The notes beneath the pieces were generated by a model. That model worked only from the letters and a program-made list of their open reading frames with translations, was not told where the DNA came from and did not search any database. From Mucilaginibacter sp. (lineage in GTDB: Bacteria; Bacteroidota; Bacteroidia; Sphingobacteriales; Sphingobacteriaceae): 64,000 bases of DNA. A program made the translations under genes and the position numbers. Every line of letters starts with the position of its first letter. The first letter of the stretch is position 1. This document shows, piece by piece, positions 63,474 to 64,000 of this stretch. The stretch lies in NCBI RefSeq assembly GCF_028288225.1, contig NZ_JAQBOC010000076.1:62001-126000 (forward strand), written 5' to 3'.

Positions 63474-63557
63474 TTTTGAACCATGACTTTTAGGATTTAT
63501 AGATTAACATGATAATCTTAATAATCAATCAAGAAATCCGCGAATCATGGTTCAAAA
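63474..63557. repeat. Inverted-repeat element of 84 bp between two genes
   Basis: The ends TTTTGAACCATGA (63474-63486) and TCATGGTTCAAAA (63545-63557) are exact reverse complements. The inner part is AT-rich with GATT words. It has the same design as 36080-36229 with different ends. Confidence 0.6.
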
Positions 63558-63586
63558 TCGGTGAAATCATCCTCCAATCAGTGAAA

Positions 63587-64000
63587 TCATTTCAGCTCCT
63601 TCATTATCTCCTCAATAGCCCTATCCAGCTGTGGATCTTTATTTTCCAATCTATCGGTAAACCCGGTCTTCACATAAATATCCGGAGTTACTCCATTTTT
63701 CTCAATGTCTTTCCCATCCAAAGTAAAACATCCCCATGCCGGGATCCGGTAAAATGAACCATCAACCAAGCCTTTGCCGCTGGTGAAAATTATCCAGCGG
63801 TAGGTTTCCGTTCCAATTATCTTACCTAATTTTAAAGCTTTAAAACCCTCCGCCGTCATTTCACCATCACTCAGAGTTTGCTCATTTATCAAAAGTATTA
63901 TCGGTTTTCCTGCCGGGGCAAAATTTGGCTGCGGACTTTTTTTACCGCCGCGGTATTGCCATTGCAGGTATGGCCGCTGTGATAAAAACCGTAGTACGGC
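63587..64000 (-). CDS. S41-family (C-terminal processing / tricorn-like) peptidase, C-terminal part
   Basis: The frame is open to the window edge, about 137 codons, and ends at 63587. It reads GKPIILLINEQTLSDGEMTA (the S41 core strand), then GKIIGTETYRWIIFTSGKGLVDGS and FYRIPAWGCFTLDGKDIEKN, then GVTPDIYV. This is the C-terminal core of an S41 peptidase. NEQTLSDGE is where other S41 enzymes have the catalytic Ser (xxxSDGE). The rest lies beyond the window. Confidence 0.82.
   Translation of the reverse strand, partial: AVLRFLSQRPYLQWQYRGGKKSPQPNFAPAGKPIILLINEQTLSDGEMTAEGFKALKLGKIIGTETYRWIIFTSGKGLVDGSFYRIPAWGCFTLDGKDIEKNGVTPDIYVKTGFTDRLENKDPQLDRAIEEIMKELK

Noticed and set aside
1..64000. CRISPR arrays, tRNA or rRNA genes, prophage or transposase genes.
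   Set aside because: None seen. The repeats are short palindromes without regular spacers, and no integrase- or transposase-like protein is encoded.

Overview
The window is from a member of the Bacteroidota, most likely family Sphingobacteriaceae and close to Mucilaginibacter. The evidence is the mix of SusC/SusD proteins, a gliding-type (CHU_C) C-terminal domain with a PorP/SprF partner, the DUF5686, DUF3570 and DUF4266 families, Bacteroidota-style promoters (TTTG, about 19 bp, TAnnnTTG-like) and many short palindromic intergenic repeats. No rRNA, tRNA, CRISPR array or transposase gene was seen. The genus is an inference.

Layout. 1-5939 (minus): an L-fucose operon, with a mutarotase, two GH29 fucosidases, a UxaA-family dehydratase, an SDR dehydrogenase and the start of an FAH-family hydrolase. 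6167-11770: a secreted sphingomyelinase-like phosphoesterase and four poorly known envelope proteins. 12322-19660: an M1 peptidase, an NHL-repeat lipoprotein and a DUF5686 outer-membrane protein, with a 1.2 kb repeat-rich gap. 19773-22285 (minus): an ApbE / DUF4266 / DUF3570 cluster. 22510-26283: a small lipoprotein, a GNAT, a fused receiver/thioredoxin-reductase-like protein with a UBP zinc-finger partner, and DoxX.

26509-42966 is the most interesting region. It looks like a phosphonate/phospholipid utilisation locus. On the minus strand lie SusC, SusD (broken by an in-frame stop), a beta-propeller/phosphoesterase, a glycerophosphodiesterase and a PhnZ-like HD diiron oxygenase. On the plus strand lie an XRE-cupin regulator, a PhnX-like HAD hydrolase, an MFS carrier, an FAD amine oxidase-like protein and a Tat-exported phospholipase C. 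A 36-bp promoter/operator sequence (32/36 identical) is shared by the SusC promoter and the HAD-MFS-FAD promoter, which ties the two arms into one regulon. The model is release of phospho- or phosphono-headgroups outside the cell, SusCD and MFS uptake, then oxidative and hydrolytic C-P cleavage.

43138-49219 and 49237-53141: thioredoxin, an esterase, a GH3 glucosidase, a winged-helix protein, a beta-helix lipoprotein with its TonB receptor, MarR and a small membrane protein. 53343-61854: a flippase, methyltransferases and a glycosyltransferase, which look like surface-glycan genes, flanking a T9SS type-B adhesin-like protein with PorP/SprF. 62022-64000: aminopeptidase P and the end of an S41/tricorn-like peptidase.

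Intergenic space is rich in several families of short inverted repeats. Some begin exactly at stop codons, and copies of two families are read into both ends of the FAD oxidoreductase gene.
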